From Verticillium longisporum (taxonomy: Eukaryota; Ascomycota; Sordariomycetes; Glomerellales; Plectosphaerellaceae), in NCBI GenBank assembly GCA_019188255.1, contig JAETXT010000007.1, positions 5,367,293 to 5,431,292 on the forward strand: a stretch of DNA of 64,000 nt, read 5' to 3'. Under the pieces are notes generated by a model. It made no database searches. It saw only the letters and a program-made list of their open reading frames with translations, and had not been told where the DNA came from. Of this stretch, positions 19,017 through 32,175 are shown in pieces (the first letter of the stretch is position 1; every line of letters begins with the position of its first letter). Both the position numbers and the translations under genes were made by a program.

Positions 19017-20875
19017 ACGTAATCCACAAGCGAGTGGTTCACCCAAGCGAGTGGTTCACTTCGCCCGGGCCCACGACCTACACCTGAATTCTACAGATTC
19101 CACCTCCGCCCGCGATGGAGACTCTTTCAAAAGAAGGTCAATTATTCCTTGCTATCCAAGCTATGGACAATGACCCGAACCTAAGCGCCCGGAGTGCTGC
19201 GAGGATCTACACCGTCCCCTTAACGACGCTCCTCCGACGCCAGAAGGGCAAACCCTCCCGACGCGAAAGCCCGCCCAATTCTGCCAAATTAACAGTACTA
19301 GAAGAGAAAACTATTGTCGAATATATCCTTGACCTAGATGCGCGATCTTACCCTCCCCGGTTGGGTGAGGTCGGAGATATGGCGAATCGCCTGCTTGCCG
19401 ACCGTGACGCGCCACGCGTCGGGAAGAACTGGGCCGCAAACTTCGTCAAACGGCAACCAGAGCTCCGGACGCGTTTCTTTCGCAAGTACGACTACAAGAG
19501 GGCCCAATGCGAAGATCCGGACGCGATAAACGCGTGGTTCCGCCTCGTGCATAACATGATCGCCAAGTACGGCATCCAAGAGGCTGACATGTACAACTTT
19601 GACGAGACCGGCTTCCAGATGGGCGTTATCGCCAACGGAATGGTCGTGACCAGTTCGGAAAGACGGTCCAATGTGAAGATGAGGCAGCCAGGCAACCGGG
19701 AATGGGTTACGGTGATCCAGGGCGTTGGCGCGTTGGGTTTCTCCGTCCCGCCGTTCATCGTGGTTTCGGGCAAGTACCACCTCTCGAGCTGGTACCAGGA
19801 CGACGCGATTTCTCGCGACTGGAGAATCGCAACATCTCCAAACGGCTGGACGACGAATGATATTGGTCTGGAATGGATTCGGCATTTTGACAGGCATACA
19901 AAGTCCCGTACTTCGGGCGGTTATCGCCTACTGATCCTGGATGGCCACGAAAGTCACCACTCGGTCGACTTCGAACTCTACTGCAAGGAGAACAACATCA
20001 TCACACTCTGTATGCCTCCTCATTCGTCACATCTACTCCAGCCTCTCGATGTTGGGTGTTTTGGCCCACTAAAGAAAGCATACGGTCGGCAAATCGAGGA
20101 TAGGATGAGGGCGGGTACAACGCACATCAGCAAAGAGGACTTCTTCCCGGCGTTTTCGGCTGCATTTCAGCAAGCAATGACAGAAAAAACATCCAGGGAG
20201 GCTTTCGAGGAGCGGGGCTTGTCCCCATAACCCGGAAACAGTCCTGTCAAAGCTGGATGTGAGGTTGAGGACGACGACGCCTCCGGGGACGTCCCACGGG
20301 GAGCGTGATTCTTGGGTCTCTAAGACGCCCACTAACCTGCTCGAGGCAGGTTCCCAGACTGACTTCATCAAAGGGCGAATCTCACGCCACCAGGGAAGCT
20401 CCCCAACGTCAATTTTAGATGCTGTTGACTATCTTGCGAAGGGGACGCGGGGTGTTATGCACCAGATCGCTCTTTTGAAGTCAGAGGTTATGATCCTTCG
20501 AGAGGAAAATGCTACACTAAGCCGACGCCGGAGGGCCAAAAAGCTACGTCTCCGGGAAGGAGGAAGCATGGCTGTAGGCGAGGGACAGGACAAGATTGCT
20601 CAGAAGGAAGTAGATATCCAGATAAAAGAGGAAACGCTGCAGAACCCGGGTCCCGCGTCGTGGTCCCAGCCGAAGAAACGATGCTGTAGCGTATGCGGGA
20701 AGACCGGCCACAACGCGAGAACTTGTCAGGTAGCTATCTCATCGTCTGCAAAAGACGAGGAGGAGTGATTTTAATTGATTTACGGCGTTTGGGTTGAGGT
20801 TTTCCTCGGAATGTTTGTCGGGTCGGGGTGAAGTGAACCACTCGCATGGGTGAGCCACTCGCTTGTGGATTACGT
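19017..20875 (+). mobile_element. pogo/Fot-like DNA transposon, copy 2
   Basis: 1,859 bp, the same length as copy 1, with ACGTAATCC... inverted ends and TA duplications at 19015-19016 and 20876-20877. One TIR motif reads GGCTCAC instead of GGTTCAC. It is inserted in copy B of the large repeat; the empty site is seen at about 7345. Not RIP-mutated. Confidence 0.93.
19115..20768 (+). pseudogene. pogo-like transposase, frameshifted (copy 2)
   Basis: Starts at ATG 19115. The first frame (to 20230) carries the helix-turn-helix/CENP-B region and the DDE core with YNFDETGF, LILDGHESHH and QPLDVGCFGPLK. The stop TAA at 20228 lies just after a C run of four; the coding sense resumes at once in another frame (20259-20768) with a coiled region and the zinc knuckle CSVCGKTGHNARTC. 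The translation matches copy 1 except around the homopolymers at about 20185-20227. A shift of the C run would join the two parts into one protein of about 550 residues, so either a shared defect of the family, a recoding site or a sequencing indel separates them. Confidence 0.85.
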
Positions 20876-22270
20876 TAATAGATTTATAGTATTTATTAAT
20901 TTCCTAGGTCTCCTATATTATTATAATAGAATTAGCTCTAAGTATTTAAATAATTCTAGGAACCCTAGAATTCGAATTACTATTATCTCCCTAATCTCTT
21001 AATCTAGTAATCTATTATATAATTTAATATATATTCCTCTAAACTATATTAAGCTATTAATTATATTAATTATAATTACTATATTAGAAATTAAGATAAC
21101 TTTATAAGGACTTATCTATTTCTCCTATTCTCTAAATATAAAAATATTACTTCTTAGCTTTAGCGATCTTAATAATAATAATTTAATATCTAGTCTATTA
21201 TAAATATTAAGAATATTATTAACTTTCCGCTTAATAACTATTTACTAAAGCTCTACTAGTACTTTATTAATTACTTTAATATATTATATTTAATTTATAA
21301 TAAATACTATATTAATAGTAATTCTAAGTATTATTCTAAATATAAATAGTATAAATATTAATCTATTAAGCCTAATAATATTATTTATTACCTTTACTAT
21401 TCCCTAAAATAGCAATTCTAAGCTTATATTATAAGATTCTATTTTTAAGATCTTATATATTCTATAAATTAACTTATAATAGCTCTCTACTTTATTAATT
21501 AATTAATAGGCTTCTATAAAGATCTAATAATAGATTATATTTAAGAGGTATACTTCTACTTTAAATTCTATAAAAGTAAAGTTTATTCTAATATTAATAA
21601 TTATAATATCTAGAGGCCCTAAATAGGTATCTAATTAATACTTTTTAAGGGCTTCCTATATTATATAAGCTATAAAATTAGGAATAAAAGTTATAGATTA
21701 GAATACTATATTTATATCGATTATATAAAGAATAGGCTTTTTATTTATATATATAATATTAATTAAAATCTTATAATTAAAATTAATGTTTAATTTTAAA
21801 ATAAATTTAAAGTATTATAGAGATTTCCCTTTAATTTAATAATAATAATGGAAGTAATTTATTAATTCTAGAATATTTTCATTTATATTATAATCTATTC
21901 TTTAGAATAAGTTCTATAGCTTCTCTATAGATAAATAATTAAATTATTTATAAATATATTAAAGCTCTATTTCTATTAGAAATACTATTCTATTACTCTC
22001 TATCCCTATTATATATATAATCCTAGAGCTAATATAGGTCTTTATATCTAGGAAGAACTATAAATAGCTCTATTTATAGAAGATAGGTATATACTCCTAG
22101 ATCTCCTTAATATACTTTACTAGCTTATTATATATATTATTTAAATAGATTCTAAGATTATCTATATCCTTAATATATAAGAGGAATAAAGTATCTATTA
22201 GGATTATATAGAATATAATTCTCTTAATTAATATTAAAATAATAATCTCCTCTATTATAGAAATAGGATT

Positions 22271-24720
22271 TCCTATTCTAAATCTTATTCTAGCCCTTAT
22301 TCCTTGTTTATTAACTATTAAGCTTAATATTAAAGCTATTAAGGCCTTTATATATAAAGCTTCTATTATAGAAATTAATATTATATTTATATTAAGGATA
22401 ATATTATATTATATAGAAGTATTATTAATTTAATATTAAATAAACAGCTATTCTATTAAAGCTATTATTTTAAACTCTAAACTATTCCCCTTAATTATAT
22501 ATTAAAACGATTTATTTATTAAAAAGTATATAATATAAGTATTTATTAATTCATTCTCGGGATTGAATTTATAAATATTATCTACTCCTAGTTTATTAGA
22601 AATAGAATTATCTAATTCTAAGCTTTTAATAGGTTCTATAGCTATTAGAAATTAATAATATCCTTTCTATTAATCTCTATATACTTCCTATATATATTTC
22701 TATTATTCCTTTAAATATTATTATTCCTTAAGAAGGTACTTTATTGATCTATAATCTAGTTTTAACTATATCTAGTATTTATATATTCTATTTTATAGGA
22801 GATAGGGTCTTATAACCCTTCTAGTAGCTAGAATAAAAGCTAAACTATATTAATATCTATATTATTAGAAAGAGAAAAAGCAGAGCTATATAATAGTATA
22901 ATTTCTATACGATTCTATAGAATTATTAAATAATAATAACTATTTAACTTCTCCTATCTCTTATTAGCTTAGCTTATAAGCTAGAGTAGAACTAACTCTA
23001 CTTCCCTATAGATCTAGAGGTAGCCTATATACCTTATCTACGCTTAGCCCCTAAGGGTTAGTCTATTAAATATAGAGCAATTCCCCTACTCTACTTTTTA
23101 GGGTTTTTATAATAAGAATATATCTTTATTTTTAAATAAAATCATTACTTCCTATTATATAATAATTCCTATTTAATTTTAATGCCTTCAATTATTATAA
23201 ATAGATATTCTTCTAGATAGGCCCTACTTCCCTTAGGGTTAATCCGAGTACTTATATTAACTTAATCGGAAAATGCTTATCTCCGTTCCTATTAAAAAAT
23301 ATACAATTCTATAGCTAAAAATCAGGGCTATTAAGATCTTTAATCTATTCCTTCCTCTAGCACTTCCTTCTCGAAATATAACGACTTCTATCTCTCCCTT
23401 CCTATTATATTCATTTATTAGTTTATCTCTCTATAATCCCTTTATCTATTAAGATAATATTACCTTTAATTATTATCTAGAACCTAGATTAATATATTTT
23501 ATTAATAATTATTAATTCTATATATCGACTATTCTCTATAATCTCCCTTTCTATTAATTTAATAATATCCGCTTTTATAATATCTATTAATATAGAAGTA
23601 TTTAAATATCTTAGTCTTCTCCTCTACTTTTAATATATTCTTAAGCTATATAGATAAGGTATTAAAAGATCGCTCTAGCTTTATTAATATAATCTATAAC
23701 TCTAGAATACCTTAAACTACCCTTAGAGTATTTATATAGAGGTAAATCTCTTCTCTAAATATAAAGCTAAGTATTCTCTAATACTATTAAAGCCTATCTA
23801 TAAAGATCTAGAGAACTTCTATTTATAGCTTTCCTATATTATTAATCTCTATTATTATAAAGTAAAATATTATCGAGCTCTAGTTTATATAATATTAAGC
23901 TCTATTAGTCTCTAAGTTAAACTATTATTTAATTACTAAATATATTTAATAGAGTCCTATATTCCGATTTATATATTCTAGGAAGAAAGTTTATATATAT
24001 TTTAAAAATATATTTAGGAACAGTATATAGAGCTATATATAATAGATTTATAATAGTTTATAAACGTTTATAAATATCTATGTCTTATTATTAAGGATAT
24101 TATAGATCTCCTTAGAATAATTACTCTCTTTATTCTAAAGTAATATAAATTACTTAATTATAGATCTATTAATTAGTAAATTAGTCGATTTATATAATAG
24201 TAGAATATAATACTAGGTTAATAGATTCTAAGTACTATTTAAGGGTAGAACTTTATTTCTTTATAGTTAAAGTATAATCTCTTATTAATTAGATTATCTA
24301 CTCTATTAATTAGATAATATAGGAATTAAGGGCTATTATAGATCTATCCTCCCTATTTATAGTTCTCGGATTTAGAATAGTTAAATATTCCCTATAGATT
24401 ACTATTTATTATCCTATTAGTTTCCTTATTCTTCTATTCCTTAGAATATTAAATCCTAATTAATAATAATTAATTTTATTATATTAAGTATTTCTTCCTA
24501 TAAGAATATTAATATTAATCTCTTTAATATTTTAGTATTTATTATTCTTAGAAGAGGGATCTTATACTCTATTAGATATACTTTTAATATTTAAATAATC
24601 GTTATATTATAAGAGTCGAAGTCCTTTTAGTCTAGCCCTAGAAGTTCTCGATAAATACCTCTAAGAAGTAAACTCCTTTTATAGTTCTATATATATTTAT
24701 TACTTTAAGGATCTATATAT
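22271..24720. repeat. RIP-decayed TA-rich sequence, unassigned
   Basis: 2.4 kb of strongly TA-rich sequence without usable ORFs. It probably belongs to old transposons between copy B and the repeat at 24721; I found no second copy of it in the window. Confidence 0.5.
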
Positions 24721-25272
24721 TCTTAAGCTCTATAAATATTAATATTAATACTCTAAAGAACTATAATTCTACTTTATTAATAATAAAGTCGATATTAAGA
24801 TTCTTCCTAACCTTCTATATTAAATATAATATATTAAATTCCTTAAGAATACTATCGAACTCCTATTATATCTTTTTAGTACTCTCTAATTCTATTATAG
24901 AGCTATTTCTATAATTAGAGGAGCTTATTATTATTAATCTATTAAAGCTCTATTATAGATTAATTAACTATTCTATAAAGCTTTATTTATTAGATTTAAT
25001 AATTAATAATATAGCCTAGGTAATAATCTTAAATATAGGAGTCCTAAGATATATAAAGTAGATAGTACTCTTATAGATTATATAATAAAGGGTTTCCCTA
25101 TTATTAAGCTCTTATAAGAGTCTTAAAATATTTTAAGTAAATAATACTCTTACGATTATTTATAAAATATAATTAATAAACTTATATATAGCGAATTTAC
25201 TATTTATAGGATCGATCTTAACTTCTCTAGCTCTAGCTATTCTATATTACGTTAAATATAATATTAATTAAT
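24721..25272. repeat. RIP-decayed TA-rich repeat, copy 2 of 1-556
   Basis: Direct-orientation copy of 1-556, with transition-type differences, again ending in TAATTAAT just before a 285-bp repeat. Confidence 0.7.
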
Positions 25273-25557
25273 ATTAAGAAGGCTTTACTATTTATATTAA
25301 TTCCGATTTATTACTTTAATTATATTTAAGAGCTCTAAATAGGTAGGGTTAATAATATATAATTTATAATAATTCTTAATACTATCTCTCTAAATTACTA
25401 TTATTTATATAAATTAGATATATTTATTTAATTTAGAGATTATATAAGCTATAAATTACGTATTCCTAGGAGTAGTAAATCCTAGCCCTAGTAATTACTA
25501 TATCGGTAAATCCTATATAGTAATTACTAACCTAGGCAATCCCTAATATTAGTTTAA
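25273..25557 (+). repeat. 285-bp repeat family, copy 4 (RIP-decayed)
   Basis: Starts ATTAAGAAGG, ends ATTAGTTTAA; same orientation as copies 1 and 3. It shares its left flank with copy 1, so the two were duplicated together as part of a larger unit. Confidence 0.7.
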
Positions 25558-25559
25558 TA

Positions 25560-26217
25560 TAAATATCTTTTAGAATTTATAATAATTATTCTATTAATAA
25601 TAATATTTATTTAGAAATTAATTTTATTAAAATTATAAATATCTTTATTTATTATATTATACTTTATAATTATATTCTATATAAAGTAAAACTATATATT
25701 TATTATATTAGGATCTTTATATACGGCCTTTTTATAATCGTATTTCCGAAAGAAATATATCTATAATTCTAATTATTACTTAACGAAGTTTAATATTTAA
25801 TTCCTCCTAATATATTATATATTATATTCTTTAAGAAATCGATTAATTATATCTCTAACTTTATTTAATTAAGGAGGATAATATTATAAATCTAAATTAA
25901 GAATATATTTAATAATTATATTCTCTTTAAGCTTAATTAAATTTATATTATTTAAGGGGCTTTTATATTAAGAAATAGTACTTTACTTATAATAGTATAG
26001 AATAGTTTAGGGGACATTGAAGATTACTATAGTATACTTAGTATTAAGATTTTTATCGTTTTCTATAGCTTAGATAATAAAGTTTAATTAATTTTCTTTA
26101 GAAGGGGTTTCTATATTTAATTATCGAGGAATATATATATAAATAATCAATATAGATAAAATTAAATTAGGGTAGCTACTCGCTTAGGGTAGCTATTCGC
26201 TTATAGAGTATATTATA
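25560..26217 (-). mobile_element. RIP-decayed, 5'-truncated relic of the pogo-like transposon
   Basis: Aligns with copy 1 from about 2005 to its right end. 25735-25800 mirrors 2157-2245 of the intact element with C-to-T and G-to-A changes, and 26165-26210 mirrors the double subterminal motif. The corresponding left half is absent. It shows that the family was present in this lineage, and was hit by RIP, before the two clean copies inserted. Confidence 0.8.
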
Positions 26218-28346
26218 TTAATTATATTATTTAATTACTATATATTCTATATATATAAGTTCGCCCAGGCTAAGGCATAGCTAAGCTTAGATTGCGCCGA
26301 GCCTGAGTAAGAGCGGTAAGTACGCTAACCTGATTGGTCCTGCGCTATGGGTAGTAGTAAAACCGAGAACCAAATGTGGCGAGATGCAAAGAAGCAGCGC
26401 CAAGGTCGTGCCGAAACGTGCGACACGACCTGTTTCAAGTCTCTCCTCCCGGGGACAGCGCCTCCTTTTCCCTTTGGCCCCGCCGCCGCCAAAGCCCTCG
26501 GTAGCCAATGAGGCCCACCCCCTGTAGACAATGTCTTCCAATGACACGAGCGATCTGAGTGTGACATGCCTATTACGAGCCTGTCGTGGCGCCTCAAGTA
26601 GATCGAGAGTACCAGGTCAGGGAGAGACTCCACAGCGAGCTCCCTGAATCTGACGTTGCTAACCTGGCAAGCAAGTGGACTCGCTGGAGCGGTGAACTTG
26701 TTTATATGCAGACGCGTAGGTAAAGTATCAGGCGACCATGGCGAGATGACCACGAGAGGAGCTCGCCGGCTCAACCGATGGAAGACAGGCACCGGGCCCC
26801 GCATAACGACGGCGGGGCGGCATACGTCTCTGTGAGGAGCCATTATTGTTCGTTCCCTAGGCGTCTTGCCGCCGTTCGTTGTTGATTTCAGGTTGATAGA
26901 GTTCAAGAGACAAACAGGTTGACTGATCTACCAGGCAATCTAAGGCCCATGCTGAGACAGGCTATCGGCGGTGAGTTTGCCCGCCGCCTTCCCCTTCGAT
27001 ACCCCATCAGCCGGGAAGCCTGAGCTGGTGCCACGCGCTACGTCAATTTGGTGAGCAAACGGCCACAATGTCACAGGATCATGCCTGTCATGCAAGAGCG
27101 GGAAGTGGTTGCGAGTGGAGGCATGGGATGCAATGGCAACATGGGCGCCGAAAAGGGGCCAATGTCAACAAGAAAACGTCAACACGACGATGCTTTGACA
27201 GCAAGCTCTTCGTCTTGAGATGAGCAATAGACTTGAACAAGCCATACGTCGCATTCCTTTCCCTCTCTCAGAGTCCCTCCATCTGTGTTACTTCACTATT
27301 CTGCTATTCTCCTGGGTCGGATTACATATCGGCAGTCTGTCGGAAATGTCAAATGTGTAAGCTGCCGATCATGACCCAGTGATGCAGTGATCAAGCCTGC
27401 CGATCATGCCGAGGGTCGAACAGTGTGGTGGATTACAGCAAGAGGGCAGGGGAAAAAATTACACAGAGGCACAGGCGAAAACGCACACATCGGACAAGAT
27501 GCGGGATGCGGGATGCGGGATGCAGGCGGCACGCTCGCACCCCTTGCGCTCGTTTCGAGGTTTCATGCTTCCACGCCAGCAGCCGCCAGTGCTGGCGTCG
27601 GTGACGGGGGAGGGGGAGAAGGGGTAACCCAATCGCTGTCATTCGTCGTCAATCCGTCCGGCTTGGCCCTTTGCTGGCTCGCTCAGTGCTGTTGCTCACT
27701 ATCGCCTCGCCACCCCACCCCCTGGCTTACACCCACTGAGCTTCTGACCTCGCTTCAATGATGCCAAGACCCGCCGTTGAAGCGTGCGGAGGGTCCTGCC
27801 TGACCTCGACCTGTCTTGTCATGTCTTGTCCTGTGTGTGGGTGGGCGCACTTGCCTGCAAGCCTGCGGCGGCCGCGCTGAGCCTCTCTTTCTTTAGCCCC
27901 CGGTAGCCCTTTCCTCCACGGTGCCGCCGCCTGCCCCCAGCTCCTGTCCCTTTCCTTCTTTTGCCTTGAACCACAACTTTCGACGTCGCCCCATCCTCGA
28001 TCTCCTGTGTCCACCATCGACAACACCAGCACCCGTGCCTTCCTGGCTGCTGCTGTGTCGCTGCGGATCACGAGTTCTTCGCGATTGTGCTCTCACGGTC
28101 CACCCCTTCTCTCCTCCCCCTTCTTCGCCTGTTCCCCACGTTCTCCAACCGTCCACTCAACGACTCCGCGTTTGCTAGAACACCACCTCTGTGTGACGCG
28201 CTCCAGGCGAGACAATCCAGAGACATTCTCCCACGGCACCGGCATTCCACCCAACTCCCACTACCTGCGACTCACTTGCGAGGCCTTCTTTTCGACTCGA
28301 CCATCGCAAACACACTTTGCCGTGTTCTCATCGCCAAACCGTCAAC
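26218..28346. other. boundary of the TA-rich compartment and upstream region of the MAPKKK gene
   Basis: Base composition changes sharply at about 26260. No gene is supported in 26290-27300; an open frame at 26325-26906 (minus) has no recognisable features. From about 27700 the plus strand is rich in C/T tracts, as in promoters and leaders of highly expressed fungal genes, and leads into the MAPKKK start. A GCGGGAT-type short tandem repeat lies at about 27500-27525. Confidence 0.5.
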
Positions 28347-31189
28347 ATGGCTATGCTGGCTCCCAAATCGTCTTTCCCCGCGGGCTTGGGCTCCAACAAC
28401 TCCAACATGGTCGCCAGCAACATATCTCCCGCCTCCGTCGGCCCCTCCAGGAGAGCGCCCACTCTGCCCAACTCGACTACCTCTTTCGCCAGCCCCACCG
28501 AGTCTGAGTTCTCGGAAAGCGATGGTCCCGACGCCGTCAAGAATTGGGACGAGGAGCGTGTCGCCGAGTACCTCAGGAGTGTCAAGTGTGGCGAGTACGA
28601 GAAGCTTTTCAGGAAAAACCACATCAACGGCGAGAATCTTCTTGAGCTCGACAAGAACGTCCTCAAAGAGATGGGTATCGACAAGGTCGGCGACCGCGTA
28701 CGCTTGTTCCTTGGCATTAAGAAGCTGAGAACCAAGGCTTATGCAAACCAAAAGAAGAGGAATAGGGTACGCAGTTCGCGCCGCGCCGCCTGGCCTTTGC
28801 TGCACTTTTCAAATTGCTTTGTGCTCCTTTGACTAACAAAGCCCAGGACTCTTTCGGTCTCCTCGACTCCCAGTACATGGCCTCTGCCAACTCGCCCCGG
28901 CCCTCTGGCCCCTCCACGTCGTCCTCCGCCGGCCGTGGCATGCCCACTCCTCCGATGAACAAGCGCTACTCGCGCCAGATCGACATGCCCCTACCTCTCG
29001 ATTCCTCGAAATCCTCCTCGCGCCCCAGCTCTCCTCTGCCAGGCTCCGATGCGCGCCAGGCTCGCCAGCGCTACGGGCAGAGCCCCGGCTACATGAGCAA
29101 CGCCGGCCCCAATGCTTCTTCAAGATCTCCGCACGAGCTGCCCCAGGCTAATCGATTGGTAACATCTCACCATACCAGGAATCAGTCCAGTATGGATGGC
29201 TCACTGATGGCTGGTTTACCGCAGAATCAGGAAGTTATTCGTGTCATCTCAACCGGAGGCGTGACCAAGGTTGTCAAGATTGCCGACTGCAACACGTGCG
29301 AAGAAGTCATGCGCGTCACACTACGCAAGTTTGCTCTGCGCGAGGACCACGAGAGGAATTATTGCTTCTGGGTCCTTGCTGGCGTTGACCCCGACCCGAG
29401 CCAGTGCCGTCGCCTCGGCGATACCGAACTGTGGCGCATCATCAAGGACCAGAAGCGTCCCGAACGGAACCGCCTCATCCTACGGCGTGTGCCCGCTGGC
29501 GAGCCTGGCATGTCGGAGCTAGAGCGGGCCGCCGGCATCGCCGTCGAGGAGGCACAGCAGAACCATGTCCGTGCCCTCGAGTCGGTCGATAAGAGGAGTC
29601 AGCTCAAGGTGCAGAAGCTTCTGGGCGAACGCTGGAACGATGAACTCCAGCATCCTCTCTCGCCCGTCTCCTTCCAGGACCGCGAGCGCAATGTACACAA
29701 TGCCGCTAAGGACCTCGAGCGCCCCGCATCCAACGACTCATCACGCCCGCGTGGAAGGAAGGCTGTGCTCCGCCAGTTTGGTGGCCTGAGACCCCCGAGC
29801 GAGCTCATTACTTCCGATCTCACGTCCTACTTCCCTGATCACGCCAGGGAGGACATTGACAGGACGGCTCGTCTTTCCATGAGACGGTCAACTCGCATGA
29901 GCAAAGTCAACAGCCGTTTGAGTGTTGCGAGCAACCTGAGCTTTGCCTCGAGTATTGCCGACGCTCCGCCCATTCCCACAATCGCGGACACATGGTTGAC
30001 CGCCTCTGCTCAGGCAGCGAAACCCCTGAACCAGGCGGCCCGCCAAGCTGCCCGCAACACCCACGCATACCGCGACTCGGTCACATCGTCGGTGCTTGAT
30101 ACCCTACAGGAAGAGTCTCCCATCGAGCCCAACCGCAAGTCTTACGTTTCATTCGCCGACAGCAATTCGGATACGGCTGCGGTGAGCGTCACCGACCCCG
30201 ATGGCAACATCACAAGGAAGAGCTTCTTCGATGGCGAGTCCACAATCTCGACGGGCTCCGGGTCCGTGGAGCAGCTCACCCAGGCACTAAACGAGGATGG
30301 CGAGGACGAAGACGAGGAGCTCCAGAGCTTCCTTGCTGGCGAGTCGTGGTCTGACGACAAGTGGATGAAGGGTGCTCTTATCGGCCAGGGTTCCTTTGGC
30401 TCTGTCTACCTTGCTCTGCACGCCGTCACCGGTGAGCTTCTTGCTGTGAAGCAGGTCGAGGCGCCCGCGCCCGGTGCCAACAGCCAGAGCGATGGCCGCA
30501 AGAAGAGCATGATCGAGGCTCTCAAGCGTGAGATCAGTCTGCTCCGTGACCTCCGACACCCCAACATTGTGCAATACCTAGGCTGCAGCTCGTCGTCCGA
30601 GTTCCTCAACATTTTCCTCGAGTACGTTCCTGGTGGCTCCGTGCAGACCATGCTTAACTCGTATGGTGCTCTGCCCGAGCCCCTAGTGCGTAGCTTTGTC
30701 CGACAGATTCTCACTGGTCTCTCGTACCTGCATAACCGCGACATTATTCACCGAGACATCAAGGGTGCCAACATCCTGGTCGACAACAAGGGAACCATCA
30801 AGATTTCTGATTTCGGTATCTCTAAGAAGCTCGAGGCATCCAATATTCTCAGCGGCGCGAACAACAACAAGCATCGTCCCTCGCTTCAGGGTTCTGTCTT
30901 CTGGATGGCGCCCGAGGTCGTCAAGCAGACTTCTTATACTCGCAAGGCAGATATTTGGTCTCTCGGCTGCCTTGTCGTTGAGATGATGACGGGCTCCCAC
31001 CCCTTCCCCGACTGTACCCAGATGCAGGCTATCTTCAAGATTGGCGGTGCCATGGCTGCGCCTACTATTCCCGAGCACGCCAGCCCCGAGGCCCAGAAGT
31101 TCCTCGCCCAGACCTTCGAGATTGACTACAACCTTCGCCCAAGCGCCGACGAGCTCATGCTCAGCCCCTTCCTGGCGCCCATTACCTAA
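28347..31189 (+). CDS. STE11: Ste11-type MAP kinase kinase kinase
   Basis: Serine/threonine kinase at the top of the pheromone/filamentation (Fus3/Kss1-type) MAPK cascade, acting on a Ste7-type MAPKK; in plant pathogens this cascade governs infection structures. Exon 1 is 28347-28766; an 80-bp intron (donor GTACGC, acceptor CCCAG, branch GACTAAC) precedes exon 2, 28847-31189. The product is 920 residues, as usual for Mst11/NRC-1 relatives. Domains: SAM (about 65-130, NWDEERVAEYL), which binds an Ste50-type adaptor; Ras-association (about 268-355, VIRVISTGGVTKVVKIAD); Ser-rich linker; kinase domain from about 645 with GQGSFGSVY, AVKQV, HRDIKGANIL (about 772) and DFGIS (about 793). The residues needed for catalysis are present. 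Identification as the STE11 ortholog is firm because the SAM-RA-kinase order is specific to it. Confidence 0.95.
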
Positions 31190-32175
31190 ATTGCCTTTGA
31201 GGCGCGAGTTCCTCTGGCAGGGGCTTTATGACATAGAATTGTGGATGACGTGCCACGCCATTGCTCTTTTTCTCTTCACTCCTTTAATCGATTTTTAGTG
31301 TACAGGAAGCACGGCGAGGCTCATTGTGGAGCGGGATGCTAATCGGCTTCATTGTGCCAGGCGAATATACGGATGGATGATGGATGATCTAGGGGACGTT
31401 TGGCCTTAAAGGGCCGGGAATACAGAAGGCGGGGCGAGAGAGCAGTGTAAACTATCTATATATCCCGATGATGACGATGACATGGCAATGGAAGCTGAGA
31501 TTTTAAGTTGCACATACGGCTCACTCATGTCATTGCGCTGTTGTGCATTGCCGTTGCAGTATCATGACATGAAAACACAAGACGACTAAAGTCCAGCCCT
31601 CTTCCCACAAACAATGAACGGCGAGTCGGGAGTGCAGACATGGACAATGGTGGGGGTATATCAACAAACAGGTCAAGCTACCCATCCGACTACTCGGCAA
31701 GGAGAATGGGAAAAAAGACAACATACAATCGCACCGCTTGCCCAGCTGCAGCCGGAAGATTCCAACCTCATCATGCCGACCACCAGAGGACACGTGAGAG
31801 GGGACAGGGACTCAAGGCCGCCCAGGCAGACATGCGAACGTGAAATCCCGTCTCTCTCAGCCCGTTTTTAAATAAAAGAGGAAACCTCTGCCCCGTCGCC
31901 TAATGCGTTCGCCCTCTCACCCTCCCACCCCTACGCATCTCGTCCGTCCGTCCGTCCGTCAACTTCGTAAGTGGGACCGTGATAATGGCAACAAAAAAAA
32001 AGTCAAACAAGAAAAAGACACAATCTTCCCCTTCTTCTGAACAGCATCCTCAGATCGATTTCATGATTTTGGTTTGCCTCGTTGCGCTTGTACATCCCGC
32101 ACGTCGACGCTGTCGTGCCCGATTCCCTGCTATGCGTCATGGCCCTAAACATGCTTGCTACTTCTTCGGCTACTA
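31190..32175. other. intergenic region between convergent MAPKKK and PDS5 genes
   Basis: Contains the 3' flanks of both genes. A CCGT-type tetranucleotide repeat (CGTCCGTCCGTCC) is at about 31940-31958 and an A-rich tract at about 31988-32000. I see no gene. Confidence 0.5.

Larger units (their letters stand above)
17781..22270 (-). repeat. large RIP-decayed repeat, copy B (inverted relative to copy A)
   Basis: Reverse complement of about 5950-8300. Copy B carries two insertions that copy A lacks: the 286-bp repeat at 18530-18815 and pogo copy 2 at 19017-20875. Comparison with the uninterrupted copy A sequence (7340-7545) defines both insertion points. No protein family is recognisable through the RIP damage. 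Confidence 0.75.

Noticed and set aside
26325..26906. Minus-strand ORF of 193 codons
   Set aside because: No recognisable domain, no intron or start context; lies at the compartment boundary and is likely chance.
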